Positions 8,903 to 17,453 of a stretch of 64,000 nucleotides of DNA are shown in pieces. The notes beneath the pieces were generated by a model that saw only the letters and a list, made by a program, of their open reading frames with translations, did not search any database and was not told where the DNA came from. Both the position numbers and the translations under genes were made by a program. Source of the DNA: Alphaproteobacteria bacterium (GTDB taxonomy: Bacteria; Pseudomonadota; Alphaproteobacteria; SHVP01); the NCBI GenBank assembly GCA_040216735.1, contig JAVJOO010000002.1, forward strand, positions 85,118 through 149,117, read 5' to 3'. Position 1 is the first letter of the stretch. Each line of letters starts with the position of its first letter.

Positions 8903-10102
8903 ATGAAACCCGGCTTTCTCCGGAACGCTATCGTCCTTGGCCTGATGGCCGCGGTCGGGCCGTTCGCGATCGACATGTATCTGCCGGCGATGCCGACCAT
9001 CGCCGCCGGCTTAGACACCACGGCGGCGGCGACGCAGATGACGTTGATGGTGTTCTTCCTGTCGTTCGGGGCATGCCAGATCTTCTATGGGCCGGCCTCC
9101 GATATGTTCGGGCGCAAGCCGCCGCTCTACTTCGGGCTTATCGTCTTCGCACTGGGCGGCGTCGGGTGCGCGCTCGCCCCGACCATCGAGTGGCTGATTT
9201 TTTTCCGCTTCGTCCAGGGTGCCGGCGCAGCGGCGGTCATGGTGATCCCGCGCGCGATCATCCGCGATCTCCACACTGGCCCTGAGGCAACGCAACTGAT
9301 GGCGTTGATCATGCTGGTGTTCAGCGTCTCACCGTTGCTGGCGCCACTGTTGGGCAGCGTCCTGATCGGGCCGTTCGGCTGGCGCGCCGTGTTCGTGGCG
9401 GTCACCGTCGTGGCCGGGCTCGCGTTTTTTCTCGTCCTGTTCCTGCAACCCGAAACCCGCCCGCCGGCGCAGCGTGTCAAAGTTTCCGTGGGCGCACTGT
9501 TGGAGGGATTCGGCGTCCTGCTGCGCGACGCGCAGTTCCTGGGCCTCACCTTCGTGGGCGGCCTGAGCATGTCGAGCTTCTTCGCCTTTCTGGCCGGATC
9601 GTCGTTTGTCTATATCGAACACTTCGGGTTGACCCCGACCGGCTACAGCGTGGCCTTCGCGATCAATGCCGTGGGCTTCATCGGCGCGTCTCAGTTCGCC
9701 GCCAAGCTCGGGATGCGCTTTGGCATGACCCGCGTCGTCACCGCCGCGACGCTCATGTACATGCTGTTGTCAGTCGCGCTGTTCGCAACCATTGCAGCCG
9801 GCGTCGACAGCCTGGCGGTGATGATGGCGTTGATCTTCGCCGCCTTCGCCTTCATGGGCCTTGTCATTCCGACGACGATGGTCCTGGCGCTGGAGGAACA
9901 CGGTCCGATCGCCGGCATGGCCTCGGCCCTGGGGGGCACGTTGCAAATGATGACCGGCGCGATCGTGATCGTGGCCGTCAGCGTCTTCAGCGACAACACA
10001 CCGCTGCCGATGGTCAGTGCGATCGCACTATGTGCGGTGGGCGCCTACATCCTGGCCTATTTCACGCTGGGCCGCCGGCGCGCCGCGCAGCCCGCCGAAT
10101 AG
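8903..10102 (+). CDS. Bcr/CflA-type multidrug efflux MFS transporter
   Basis: A 399-residue, 12-helix major facilitator of the DHA1 (Bcr/CflA) drug:proton antiporter family. The N-terminus PFAIDMYLPAMPTIA contains the family's D-x-Y-LPA motif in helix 1, followed by the loop 2-3 motif GPASDMFGRKPPLYFG and the helix 4-5 region FVQGAGAAAVMVIPRAIIRD. The likely role is export of an antibiotic, bicyclomycin-like or other small amphiphile. It stands alone between a hypothetical gene and an NTF2-like gene. Three more members of the same family occur in this window. Confidence 0.93.
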   Translation: MKPGFLRNAIVLGLMAAVGPFAIDMYLPAMPTIAAGLDTTAAATQMTLMVFFLSFGACQIFYGPASDMFGRKPPLYFGLIVFALGGVGCALAPTIEWLIFFRFVQGAGAAAVMVIPRAIIRDLHTGPEATQLMALIMLVFSVSPLLAPLLGSVLIGPFGWRAVFVAVTVVAGLAFFLVLFLQPETRPPAQRVKVSVGALLEGFGVLLRDAQFLGLTFVGGLSMSSFFAFLAGSSFVYIEHFGLTPTGYSVAFAINAVGFIGASQFAAKLGMRFGMTRVVTAATLMYMLLSVALFATIAAGVDSLAVMMALIFAAFAFMGLVIPTTMVLALEEHGPIAGMASALGGTLQMMTGAIVIVAVSVFSDNTPLPMVSAIALCAVGAYILAYFTLGRRRAAQPAE

Positions 10103-10110
10103 CGCGCGGG

Positions 10111-10503
10111 TTAGCGCAGCGGATTCTCGTCGCTCATATAGATCGTGACGGCCTGAAACTTTCCGTCCTTGAAGCGAAAGACATTGCAGTTCGAGGCCCG
10201 CTCAACACCGTCGTCGTGCCGCACCCGTAGCGCGTTGAACTGCACCGCGACCGATTGATTGGCGACATCCACCACGGGATTGAAGTCGCCGTGCCAAATC
10301 GTCTTAAAACCCGAAAAAAAGTCCGTGAACATCCGCTTGATGTCCTGGTCGCGGCCCGTATGGGTGAGCTGATCGGTCTGGATCGTCAACGTCGCGTCCT
10401 GCGCGAAGCAGTCGAGGGCCGGTTCCAGCCGTTTCAAGTCGACATTGCCGAAGTAGCTTTTGGTCACCGCCGCCAGGAGCTGGTCGGCATTGAGGTCGGC
10501 CAT
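10111..10503 (-). CDS. NTF2-like / SnoaL-type small protein
   Basis: A 130-residue protein with the cone-shaped NTF2 fold pattern: an N-terminal helix pair (LNADQLLAAVTKSYF, LKRLEPALDCFAQDATL), then a strand, a helix (RDQDIKRMFTDFFSGF) and a curved sheet ending FRFKDGKFQAVTIYMSD. Members include ketosteroid isomerases, polyketide cyclases and non-catalytic binding proteins. The ATG at 10503 follows GGGAG by nine bases; the frame stays open upstream through the tRNA gene but that part is not coding. It lies directly downstream of tRNA-Leu on the same strand and could be transcribed by read-through. Substrate unknown. Confidence 0.8.
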   Translation of the reverse strand: MADLNADQLLAAVTKSYFGNVDLKRLEPALDCFAQDATLTIQTDQLTHTGRDQDIKRMFTDFFSGFKTIWHGDFNPVVDVANQSVAVQFNALRVRHDDGVERASNCNVFRFKDGKFQAVTIYMSDENPLR

Positions 10504-10538
10504 CGTTCGCCACTCCCACCCTGCTGGAAAAGATCGAC

Positions 10539-10625
10539 TGGTGCGGGTGGAGGGAATCGAACCCCCACTCCCATACAGGAACCAGATTTTGAGTCTGGCG
10601 CGTCTACCAGTTCCGCCACACCCGC
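10539..10625 (-). tRNA. tRNA-Leu(CAA)
   Basis: A complete cloverleaf on the minus strand. The acceptor stem pairs 10619-10625 with 10543-10549, the discriminator is A and CCA is encoded (10539-10541). The anticodon stem CCAGA/TCTGG encloses a seven-base loop with anticodon CAA (plus strand 10589-10591), decoding UUG. A long variable arm and the GTTCGATTC T-loop are present, as expected for a class II leucine tRNA. Confidence 0.96.
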
Positions 10626-10639
10626 CCGTCGAGGCGCGC

Positions 10640-10667
10640 ATGATAGCCACGCGCGAAGGCCGGTCAA
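10640..10667 (-). promoter_or_regulatory. Candidate sigma-70 promoter of tRNA-Leu
   Basis: Read on the minus strand, TTGACC (10662-10667) and TATCAT (10640-10645) are separated by 16 bases and end about 14 bases before the mature 5' end of the tRNA. Both boxes match the consensus at five or four of six positions and the geometry is right for a short leader. Confidence 0.55.
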
Positions 10668-10768
10668 CAGGCGTCAACAATCAAGACTTCACCGAATTTG
10701 ACATTGAAATGAGAACGTGGCTGAACTTGTATGGCAACCACCCTAGGTAGAAACACAGGCAGGTGACG

Positions 10769-12121
10769 ATGCAAAAGGGACGGTCCAGCCTCCCGGTCAG
10801 ATGGGCCGAGTACTACACCAGACATCCCGCAATTGAAGGGCTGGTAAAGGCGATTCCGTGGGGCATTGGGGGAGCCGCCCACGGCTTTATCCTAGAACTT
10901 GCAAAACACGTTCCTTTGCCGGACGACCTCAACACCGTCGCGAAGTACCTGGCCGCCGCAGAGCTATTGGACAAGGAATTGGACAACGATCTGCTGAGAC
11001 AGTTTCGTTCGTTTAGGCAAGATCATTCCGAAGATCAACTCGACGTCTACGGTGCGCTCCTGCGTAACAAAATGACGCAACACAGCGTCACGCTCGAAAA
11101 ACTGAGCCAATTCCTAAACGACACCGCGGTTACTGCAATTCGTAACTCAGGCCCGCTGCAACCCTCTTTGAACATCAAATGTGGGCCGATGGTTGGCGAC
11201 CGTTTCTCGTATGTAGAGTTCCAAGCGAACGACCAAACGCTTCTATCCCTAAACGACGCGCCATTACTATGGGACTGCAATGGACTTACGAAGGATTATG
11301 AAGTGCGAAACGGGGTCGCTCGATCGGATTTTCCATGCCCCGTCCATGACGGACTACATGGTGCCGAACTTAATCGGCGATTTAATGGCGACCACGTATC
11401 CATTGAACATGACGGAGTCCGTGTGCTCTGGCGCAACCACCCGAACCTTTGGCCGCCCTCGATTGACACAATGAACATGGCCGACGACATCCGTCAGTCT
11501 GGGCTTCTGAACGAACCAATTCGGACTGTCCTGGACCTCGGGTGTGGGACCGGGTTTCTCGGAATATGGTTTGCGAAATCAAACCCTGAAGTTCGCGCGG
11601 TGTTTTTTGCAGATTGGCTGGTCGGTCCTCTTGCATATTCGGCCATCAACGCCTCCGAGAACCTGCCCGACGAATACAAGAAGCGTGGCTATCTGCTCGG
11701 ATTGAATACGCAGTGGGAAAACCTCGGTATAGCGCCGCCACGGACCTTCGATCTTATCGTTTGCAATCCGCCCTACCTTCCTGACCTTGGAGTGCCGGAA
11801 ATACTCAAGGAGTCAACAGTGATGGGGACAGTCCTCCTGAATCACGTGCTCTCCATCGCGCCAAATAAGTCAAAACGGGTCGTGGTATCGTTCTCCGATA
11901 TCGTCATAGAGGAGACAATGAAGCACGCGAGTGAGGTCGGGGTTAGGCTCTTACCTCTCCTGAGAGACGTCGAGCACGAAGTACCCTATCGCGTCAGACC
12001 GTCTCTAGAGAACCGCTCACACATTGACAAAATGGTATCGCAGGGAAGGCTAAAAGAGCATCCTGACCGCGCTCACTTGTTCTGGCACAAAGTCGCGACG
12101 TACGAGGTTGTGAAAGCCTGA
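10769..12121 (+). CDS. Atypical SAM-dependent methyltransferase with helical N-terminal half, PrmC-like NPPY motif
   Basis: A 450-residue protein. Residues from about 250 carry a class I methyltransferase core with VLDLGCGTGFLGIWF and, about 75 residues later, FDLIVCNPPYLPDL. The NPPY tetrapeptide is typical of enzymes that methylate a planar amide or amine nitrogen (PrmC/HemK, N6-adenine DNA/RNA methylases). The first 130 residues are predicted helices with no known domain, followed by a strand-rich segment with PCPVHDG. Its codons are visibly richer in A/T than those of neighbours, it sits next to a tRNA gene, and no housekeeping partner (prfA) is nearby, so horizontal acquisition is likely. 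ATG at 10769 has AGG five bases upstream; a GTG at 10763 is the alternative start. Target unknown. Confidence 0.8.
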   Translation: MQKGRSSLPVRWAEYYTRHPAIEGLVKAIPWGIGGAAHGFILELAKHVPLPDDLNTVAKYLAAAELLDKELDNDLLRQFRSFRQDHSEDQLDVYGALLRNKMTQHSVTLEKLSQFLNDTAVTAIRNSGPLQPSLNIKCGPMVGDRFSYVEFQANDQTLLSLNDAPLLWDCNGLTKDYEVRNGVARSDFPCPVHDGLHGAELNRRFNGDHVSIEHDGVRVLWRNHPNLWPPSIDTMNMADDIRQSGLLNEPIRTVLDLGCGTGFLGIWFAKSNPEVRAVFFADWLVGPLAYSAINASENLPDEYKKRGYLLGLNTQWENLGIAPPRTFDLIVCNPPYLPDLGVPEILKESTVMGTVLLNHVLSIAPNKSKRVVVSFSDIVIEETMKHASEVGVRLLPLLRDVEHEVPYRVRPSLENRSHIDKMVSQGRLKEHPDRAHLFWHKVATYEVVKA

Positions 12122-12168
12122 TCAACGCCGCCATTGCCCCCCACCCGTCCGCCTGCTACACCGCGTCG

Positions 12169-12747
12169 ATGTTGAGACGCCTGTACGATTGGGTCATGCG
12201 GCTGGCCGCCCACCGGCGCGCGGTGCCGGCACTGGCGGCGGTGTCGTTCGCGGAAAGTTCGTTCTTCCCGATTCCGCCCGACGTCATGCTGATCCCCATG
12301 ATCGTCGCCAACCGTGCCAAAGCGTGGTGGATCGCCACCGTATGTACGGTGTCATCGGTCCTAGGTGGAATTGCCGGCTACGCCATCGGGTTTTTCCTGT
12401 TCGAGGCGGTCGGCCAGCGGGTCGTCGATTTCTACGGTTATGGCCATCAATTCGAGGTGTTCCAGGGCTGGTACACCGAATACGGCCTGTTGATCGTCTT
12501 TATCGCAGGCATCACGCCGTTGCCCTACAAGGTTTTCACCATCGCGTCGGGCGTCGCCGGCCTGCCGCTCGGAACGTTCATCCTGGGTTCGGTGGTGTCA
12601 CGCGGGTTGCGCTTCTTTATCGAGGCCGCGCTCCTGTGGTGGATCGGCGAACCGATCCGCGCCTTTGTCGAAAAGAACCTGCAATGGGTCACCGCATTGT
12701 TCGTCGTGCTTCTGGTGGGCGGGTTCGTGGCCCTCAAGCTGGTGTAA
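12169..12747 (+). CDS. DedA/YqaA family inner-membrane protein (SNARE-associated domain)
   Basis: A 192-residue protein with about five hydrophobic helices and the DedA-type signature. Marks are ESSFFPIPPDVMLIPM near the N-terminus, with the E-x-x-x-P-x-P pattern, GYAIGFFLFEAVG, and FIAGITPLPYKVFTIASG with G-x-x-PLPYK. DedA superfamily proteins are proton-driven lipid transporters or flippases that recycle undecaprenyl phosphate or phosphatidylethanolamine; the YqaA subgroup is less well understood. It is followed after five bases by the dsbB-like gene and then coq7, so the three form a likely operon of membrane/redox functions. Confidence 0.9.
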   Translation: MLRRLYDWVMRLAAHRRAVPALAAVSFAESSFFPIPPDVMLIPMIVANRAKAWWIATVCTVSSVLGGIAGYAIGFFLFEAVGQRVVDFYGYGHQFEVFQGWYTEYGLLIVFIAGITPLPYKVFTIASGVAGLPLGTFILGSVVSRGLRFFIEAALLWWIGEPIRAFVEKNLQWVTALFVVLLVGGFVALKLV

Positions 12748-12751
12748 TGCG

Positions 12752-13267
12752 GTGACGGCGGTTTCGCCCGCCCGCGCAGCCTGGCTTGTGATCGCGGCCT
12801 GCGCGGCGACGCTGGGGGGTGCCCTCCTGTTCCAATACGTCGGCGGCCTTTATCCTTGCGCGCTGTGTTTCGCCCAGCGCTGGCCCTACTACTTCGCCAT
12901 CGGCTTCGCCGTTCTCGCCCTCAGCCTATCCAATGATCCGGGCGCGCAGCGGACCGTGAGCGCCCTGTTCGTCCTGATCGCGCTGGTTTTTGTCGGCGGT
13001 GCCGTTTTGGCTGGGTACCATGTCGGGGTCGAACAGCAATGGTGGCCCGGCACCAATGCCTGCGGCGGCGGCCTCAATGCGCGCGGCCTCTCAATGGAGG
13101 AATTGCGCACGCGCCTGCTGGATCAACCCATCGTGCGCTGCGACCGGCCCGCCTGGACCCTGTTCGGGATTTCCCTGGCGGGTTTCAACGTGGCGATTTC
13201 GCTGGGCCTCGCCGGGCTAAGCGCGGTCCTGGCCCGTGCCGTGGCGCACCGGCCCGCGGCGGCCTAG
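12752..13267 (+). CDS. DsbB-family disulfide bond formation protein
   Basis: A 171-residue inner-membrane protein with four helices that passes electrons from DsbA to quinone. The first periplasmic loop holds the redox pair in YPCALCFAQRWPYY and the second loop holds NACGGG followed about 35 residues later by VRCDRPAW, giving the expected four cysteines. I place the start at the GTG at 12752, five bases after the dedA stop; the longer frame upstream reads the dedA gene out of frame. No dsbA is adjacent. The neighbouring coq7 makes the ubiquinone that DsbB uses. Confidence 0.9.
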   Translation: MTAVSPARAAWLVIAACAATLGGALLFQYVGGLYPCALCFAQRWPYYFAIGFAVLALSLSNDPGAQRTVSALFVLIALVFVGGAVLAGYHVGVEQQWWPGTNACGGGLNARGLSMEELRTRLLDQPIVRCDRPAWTLFGISLAGFNVAISLGLAGLSAVLARAVAHRPAAA

Positions 13268-13277
13268 ACTAGGGCCG

Positions 13278-13853
13278 ATGCACGACGATCTGCCACCCCC
13301 CAACAAGACCACCGGCGAAACCCGCCTGCCGGGCGACCCCACCGTCGCCGAGATGATCGCGCGCATCGTGCGCGTCGATCAGGCCGGTGAGTACGGCGCC
13401 AAACGAATCTACGAAGGACAACTCGCGGTACTGGGCAAAACGCCTGCGGGCGAGACGATCCGCCACATGGCCGACCAGGAAGCCACGCACCTGCGCGATT
13501 TCGACGCCATGCTCAACGACCGCCGGGTGCGCCCGACTGCCCTGCAACCGCTCTGGCACCTCGCTGGCTTCGCACTTGGCGCCGGGACCGCGCTGATGGG
13601 AGAACGCGTCGCGATGGCCTGCACAGTCGCGGTCGAGGAAGCCATCGACGAACACTATGCCGCGCAAGCCGCGTACCTCGGCGAAGACGAGAAAGACCTG
13701 CGCGACCTGATCGTCGCCGCCCGCGCCGACGAGATCGACCACCGCGACACCGCGATCGAGGCCGGCGCCGAACGCGCCGCCCTCTACGAGCCGATGCGCC
13801 GCGCCATCAAGTCCGGTACCAAACTCGCGATCTGGCTCAGCGAACGGGTTTAG
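13278..13853 (+). CDS. coq7: Demethoxyubiquinone hydroxylase, COQ7 family
   Basis: A 191-residue di-iron hydroxylase for the penultimate step of ubiquinone synthesis, the C6 hydroxylation of demethoxyubiquinol. The iron ligands are in DQAGEYGAKRIYEGQ, ADQEATHLRDF, AVEEAIDEHY and ADEIDHRDTAIE, which give two E-x-x-H type sites. The length matches the bacterial short COQ7 form. The start at 13278 is the ATG of MHDDLPPP, 10 bases after the dsbB stop; a longer start upstream overlaps dsbB out of frame. Typical in alphaproteobacteria, which use COQ7 in place of UbiF. Confidence 0.95.
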   Translation: MHDDLPPPNKTTGETRLPGDPTVAEMIARIVRVDQAGEYGAKRIYEGQLAVLGKTPAGETIRHMADQEATHLRDFDAMLNDRRVRPTALQPLWHLAGFALGAGTALMGERVAMACTVAVEEAIDEHYAAQAAYLGEDEKDLRDLIVAARADEIDHRDTAIEAGAERAALYEPMRRAIKSGTKLAIWLSERV

Positions 13854-13916
13854 GTGCCCTCGCCTGACCACCAGGGCAGGCTGCGTGTTAGGGACCAAAA
13901 CAAACTAGGCCTCGGC

Positions 13917-14510
13917 CTAGGGTTCCAGTTCGGAATCCCAGTAGAGAAAGTCGTGCCAGCTATCGTGCAGATAGTTCGGCGGAAAGGCGCGGCCGTTTTT
14001 TTGCAGATCGCTCACCGTCGGCCGGTGCGGGCGCTGGCGGGGGTGCATCGCGCATTCGTCTTCGAGCTTGCCGCCCTTGGCGAGGTTGCAGGGCGAGCAG
14101 GCCGCCACAACGTTGTCCCACGTCGTTCGGCCGCCGCGCGAGCGGGGGATCAAATGATCGAACGTCAGGTCGTTCGAGGTGCCGCAATATTGGCAACTGA
14201 ACCGATCGCGTAGGAACACATTGAACCGGGTAAAGGCCGGATGACGCGCCGGCGGCACGTAATGCTTCAACGCCACCACGCTGGGAACTTTGAGGCTCAG
14301 CGTCGGCGAGTGCACCGCGCGGTCGTAGACCGACACGATGTCGACCCGGTCCATGAAAACCGCCTTGACCGATTCTTGCCAAGGCCACAGGGACAGGGGG
14401 AAGTAACTCAACGGCCGGTAATCGGCGTTGAGGACGAGGGACTGACAGGACTCAAGAGCAGGTGTCACTGGGCTCCCCAATTGCACGAAATCAAAATGCA
14501 ACCTGGGCAT
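13917..14510 (-). CDS. HNH endonuclease
   Basis: A 197-residue HNH nuclease of a type common across alphaproteobacterial chromosomes. The zinc-binding CxxC pair is in FSCQYCG, the HNH core is DLTFDHLIPRSRGG followed by TWDNVVAACSPCN, where the second CxxC closes the zinc site. The N-terminal SLVLNADYRPLSYFPLSLW is family-specific and ends at PNYLHDSWHDFLYWDSELEP. ATG at 14510 fits the family start; the frame continues upstream into the cyclase gene. Its biological role is unknown; DNA repair or replication has been suggested for the family. It is convergent with coq7, and a 7-base inverted repeat (13905-13920) lies at the junction. Confidence 0.92.
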   Translation of the reverse strand: MPRLHFDFVQLGSPVTPALESCQSLVLNADYRPLSYFPLSLWPWQESVKAVFMDRVDIVSVYDRAVHSPTLSLKVPSVVALKHYVPPARHPAFTRFNVFLRDRFSCQYCGTSNDLTFDHLIPRSRGGRTTWDNVVAACSPCNLAKGGKLEDECAMHPRQRPHRPTVSDLQKNGRAFPPNYLHDSWHDFLYWDSELEP

Positions 14511-14574
14511 AACAACATCTTGTGGCCTGCATATTGTCAAGCGGTTGCCGTTTTGTGACGGCGCCGCGGCGGGC

Positions 14575-16431
14575 TCAGACCAAGCGATAGACCTCGACCG
14601 CGCCCTCCCGGCCGCGCAAGGTCCAGGCCCCGACTGGCTTGCGCGCAATGTCGTCGCCGAGCTGCCCCGCCGTCGCGGCGCTCAGCAGCGCGACCACTTC
14701 GGCATCGGGCGCGACGTCTTTGCACAATTGCTCTAGGCGCGAGCCGATGTTCACCGCATCGCCGACGATGGTGTAATTGATCCGGCCCGGCGCCCCGATG
14801 TTGCCGACGACAACTTCACCCGAATGCACCCCGATCCGAACCCGGATCGGCGGCAATCCGCGCGCGGCGCGGTCGCGGTTGCGCGCGCGGATGCGCTCGG
14901 CCATCGCGACGACGGCGCGCGCCGCACGCCGGGCGTGGTCGGGCTGGCGGTGCGGGGCGCCCCAGAACGCCATGACTGAATCGCCGATATACTTGTCGAT
15001 AGTGCCGTCCTCGGCTTCGACCGCAGCACTGACGTCGCTGAAATGATCGTTCAGGAGGGCCGCGACTTCTTCGGCGTCCATCGCTTCGGATTGCGCGGTG
15101 AAGCCGGCGATATCGGTGAAGATCACCGTTACCTCGCGGGTTAGCGACTTCAGCCCCCCGGTCTTGTCCTGTTCTTCGAGCAGGCGTTTGACCAATCGGC
15201 GGGGAACGTAGTTCTGAAACCAACGTAACCCGTTGACCATACTGTTGAACGCACGCGCCTGGTCGTCGAGTTCCCTAATCCGCGACGCGGGCAGATCGCT
15301 CACGGCGTCGAGGCGAAGGTCCGAAATCGTATTGGCTGCCGCGGCAATCCGCTTGATTGGCCGGGCAATCCGTCGCCCGATCACAATCGACGCGATCAAC
15401 GACAGGACCAGGACCGCCACGCCTGCGACCGCCGCCATGATCAATCGTTGGATTTCAGCTGCGAAGCTGGCGGCGGGAAGATACAGACCGACGTACCACG
15501 GCGTATCACCCAGGTCGTCGACCTGACGGTACGAATAGAGATAGCGGGCACCTTCCACCACCTGGGAATGGCCGACCGTCGCCGCCACCGCGGCGCGCGG
15601 GCCGCCGAGACGGATGACATCCTCCGGACCACTGCCGCCGCCCCAGATCGCCGCGAGGACCGGGTCGTTGACATCTTCGAGCCTGGGCAGCAATCGGTCG
15701 ACGCCCTGACGGTTGCCGCGCAGGCCGCGCATGAAGCCATCGGTGAGCGCCGGGTGGGCAAGAACATGCTGGGGTCCGTACAGGATGAACGCCTCGCTAC
15801 CATTCCCCATCGCCAGGGTCTGGACGAACTGCGACAGCCGCGACACCGACACGACGGCGACCAGCAATCCGAGGTATTCGCCGTCGCGCTGGACCGGCAT
15901 CCGCAAGTTGATGAACGTCGCGTTGAAATCGTCGGGCGCCGGGATCAATTCGCCCCAAAAGACCCCGCTTTTGTCGGCGTACTCCTGGGCGGCGCGCTGG
16001 GCCAACGGCAGGGCCGAAAGATCGCTCATGCTCGGCACGGGTTGACCGCCTTGGCGCGTTACGTTGAGCACTTTCATGTCGTTGTAGATGAATCCGACGC
16101 CAAAAACCTGCGGCGCCCCCGCCAACGCACCGGTCAGCAGGTCGGTCATTCGCGCGGTGTCCGTATAGTCCATCTCGGGGGACAGGATCCGGTCATGTAG
16201 GAACCGCACCTGCGCGGTCGCTGGCGAGAGTTCTTGCCGCACCCGCAGCAGCAAATTCGAAATCGTATCTGTCGCGCGGGCTTCGAGCAGCGCGAAGGTG
16301 TTGCGCTGCGCCGAGGTCAGGCCTAGGACGAGAACGCTCAGGACGCCGACAAACACCAAACTGCTGATCGCGGCCGCGAGGGTGACGGTGATGGAATAGG
16401 TGCGCCGTCCGCGCCCGTTGGTTTCGCTCAT
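14575..16431 (-). CDS. Membrane adenylate cyclase with extracellular sensor, HAMP and class III catalytic domain
   Basis: A 618-residue sensor-cyclase. Helix 1 spans about residues 14-38, a large periplasmic dCache-like sensor about 40-325, helix 2 about 329-352, HAMP about 353-405 and the class III cyclase domain about 433-600. Metal-binding aspartates are in FTDIAGFT (438-445) and GDSVMAFW (483-490); Lys480 and Asp558 in the GDAVN segment are the adenine-specifying pair, and NIGSR supplies the transition-state Asn/Arg. All catalytic residues are present, so it should make cAMP in response to an extracellular ligand. The sensor ligand is not predictable. It lies upstream of the HNH gene on the same strand. 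Confidence 0.93.
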   Translation of the reverse strand: MSETNGRGRRTYSITVTLAAAISSLVFVGVLSVLVLGLTSAQRNTFALLEARATDTISNLLLRVRQELSPATAQVRFLHDRILSPEMDYTDTARMTDLLTGALAGAPQVFGVGFIYNDMKVLNVTRQGGQPVPSMSDLSALPLAQRAAQEYADKSGVFWGELIPAPDDFNATFINLRMPVQRDGEYLGLLVAVVSVSRLSQFVQTLAMGNGSEAFILYGPQHVLAHPALTDGFMRGLRGNRQGVDRLLPRLEDVNDPVLAAIWGGGSGPEDVIRLGGPRAAVAATVGHSQVVEGARYLYSYRQVDDLGDTPWYVGLYLPAASFAAEIQRLIMAAVAGVAVLVLSLIASIVIGRRIARPIKRIAAAANTISDLRLDAVSDLPASRIRELDDQARAFNSMVNGLRWFQNYVPRRLVKRLLEEQDKTGGLKSLTREVTVIFTDIAGFTAQSEAMDAEEVAALLNDHFSDVSAAVEAEDGTIDKYIGDSVMAFWGAPHRQPDHARRAARAVVAMAERIRARNRDRAARGLPPIRVRIGVHSGEVVVGNIGAPGRINYTIVGDAVNIGSRLEQLCKDVAPDAEVVALLSAATAGQLGDDIARKPVGAWTLRGREGAVEVYRLV

Positions 16432-16535
16432 CCGGCTCTTCGATCCTTAGTGTTGCGCCACAACACTATTCTAACGCGGCAAACCGCGCGCCCCTCGTAT
16501 TGTTCGGTGCCAAACACACGGACGTGACCCCGCCG

Positions 16536-16572
16536 ATCCGGCGCTCGCGCACTCCTTATCCGGCGCTCGCGC
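16536..16572. repeat. 15-base direct repeat, two copies
   Basis: ATCCGGCGCTCGCGC occurs at 16536-16550 and again at 16558-16572, a 22-base period, in the gap between the divergent cyclase and gluQ genes. It may be a regulator site or simple slippage duplication. Confidence 0.6.
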
Positions 16573-16602
16573 GCCATCGAACGCAGCGGCATACTGTGCG
16601 CG

Positions 16603-17448
16603 ATGATCGCGCCCACGCGGACCCGCTTTGCCCCCAGCCCAACTGGGTACTTGCACCTCGGCCACGCCTTCGCTGCCTTGACGGCAGCCGCGGCCGCGCA
16701 CCGGTTGGGCGGCGTCATGCTGCTGCGGATCGAAGACATCGACCCAAGCCGGTGCCGCCCCGAATTCGAGACCGCGATCGTCGAGGATTTGCGGTGGCTC
16801 GGGCTGCACTGGCCCGAACCTGTGCGCCGCCAGTCCGACCATATCGACGACTATGCCGCGGCCCTGGCTGCGCTCGACGCGGGGGGACTGATCTATCCCT
16901 GCTTCTGTACCCGTGCCGATATTCGTCGCGAAATCGCTGCCAGCCCGGCCGCGCCGCATGGACCCGACGGGCCGGTCTATCCCGGCACCTGCCGCGGCCT
17001 GGACCCCAATACAGCCGCCGCGCGCCGCGCCGCCGGGGCGCCCTTCGCTTTGCGCTTGGATGTCGCCAAGGCCCGCGCCACCGCCAGCCCGAACCTTTGG
17101 TTCGAGGACGACTCCCGCGGCCGCATAACCGCGCACCCGGAAAAGTTCGGCGACGTCGTGGTTGCCCGCAAGGACGCCCCGACCAGCTATCACCTCGCGG
17201 TGACGGTCGACGACCATCTCCAAGGCATTACGTTGGTCACCCGCGGCGAAGACCTATTGGAGGCGACCCACATCCACCGGCTGTTGCAGGATCTGCTCGG
17301 CTACGCGCCGCCGCGCTACGCCCATCACCGGCTGTTGACCGACGATTCGGGCGCCCGCTATGCCAAACGCGACGGCGCGGTGACCCTGCGCGCGTTGCGC
17401 GCGGCAGGGGAAACGCCGGAAGCCATCCGGGCCCGCCTCCAACGCTAG
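16603..17448 (+). CDS. gluQ: Glutamyl-queuosine tRNA(Asp) synthetase
   Basis: A 281-residue truncated glutamyl-tRNA synthetase that attaches glutamate to queuosine 34 of tRNA-Asp. It has the class I signature HLGHA (HIGH) at residues 18-22, the LRIEDIDPSRCRPEF segment, a zinc site formed by YPCFCTR with a later Tyr and Cys (YPGTCRG), and the KMSKS-equivalent YAKRDGA. The anticodon-binding domain of full GltX is absent, which together with the length is diagnostic of GluQRS (YadB). The small start region has no strong ribosome site. Confidence 0.95.
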   Translation: MIAPTRTRFAPSPTGYLHLGHAFAALTAAAAAHRLGGVMLLRIEDIDPSRCRPEFETAIVEDLRWLGLHWPEPVRRQSDHIDDYAAALAALDAGGLIYPCFCTRADIRREIAASPAAPHGPDGPVYPGTCRGLDPNTAAARRAAGAPFALRLDVAKARATASPNLWFEDDSRGRITAHPEKFGDVVVARKDAPTSYHLAVTVDDHLQGITLVTRGEDLLEATHIHRLLQDLLGYAPPRYAHHRLLTDDSGARYAKRDGAVTLRALRAAGETPEAIRARLQR

Positions 17449-17453
17449 AGGCG

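Noticed and set aside
10539..12168. tRNA-Leu as an integration site (attL) for an island containing the methyltransferase
   Set aside because: The island side is the 5' end of the tRNA, not the 3' end usually used, and I found no repeat of the tRNA 3' end past 12121 and no integrase.
13905..13920. 7-base inverted repeat at the coq7/HNH junction as a terminator
   Set aside because: The stem is short and no T-run follows on either strand, so I do not call it a terminator.
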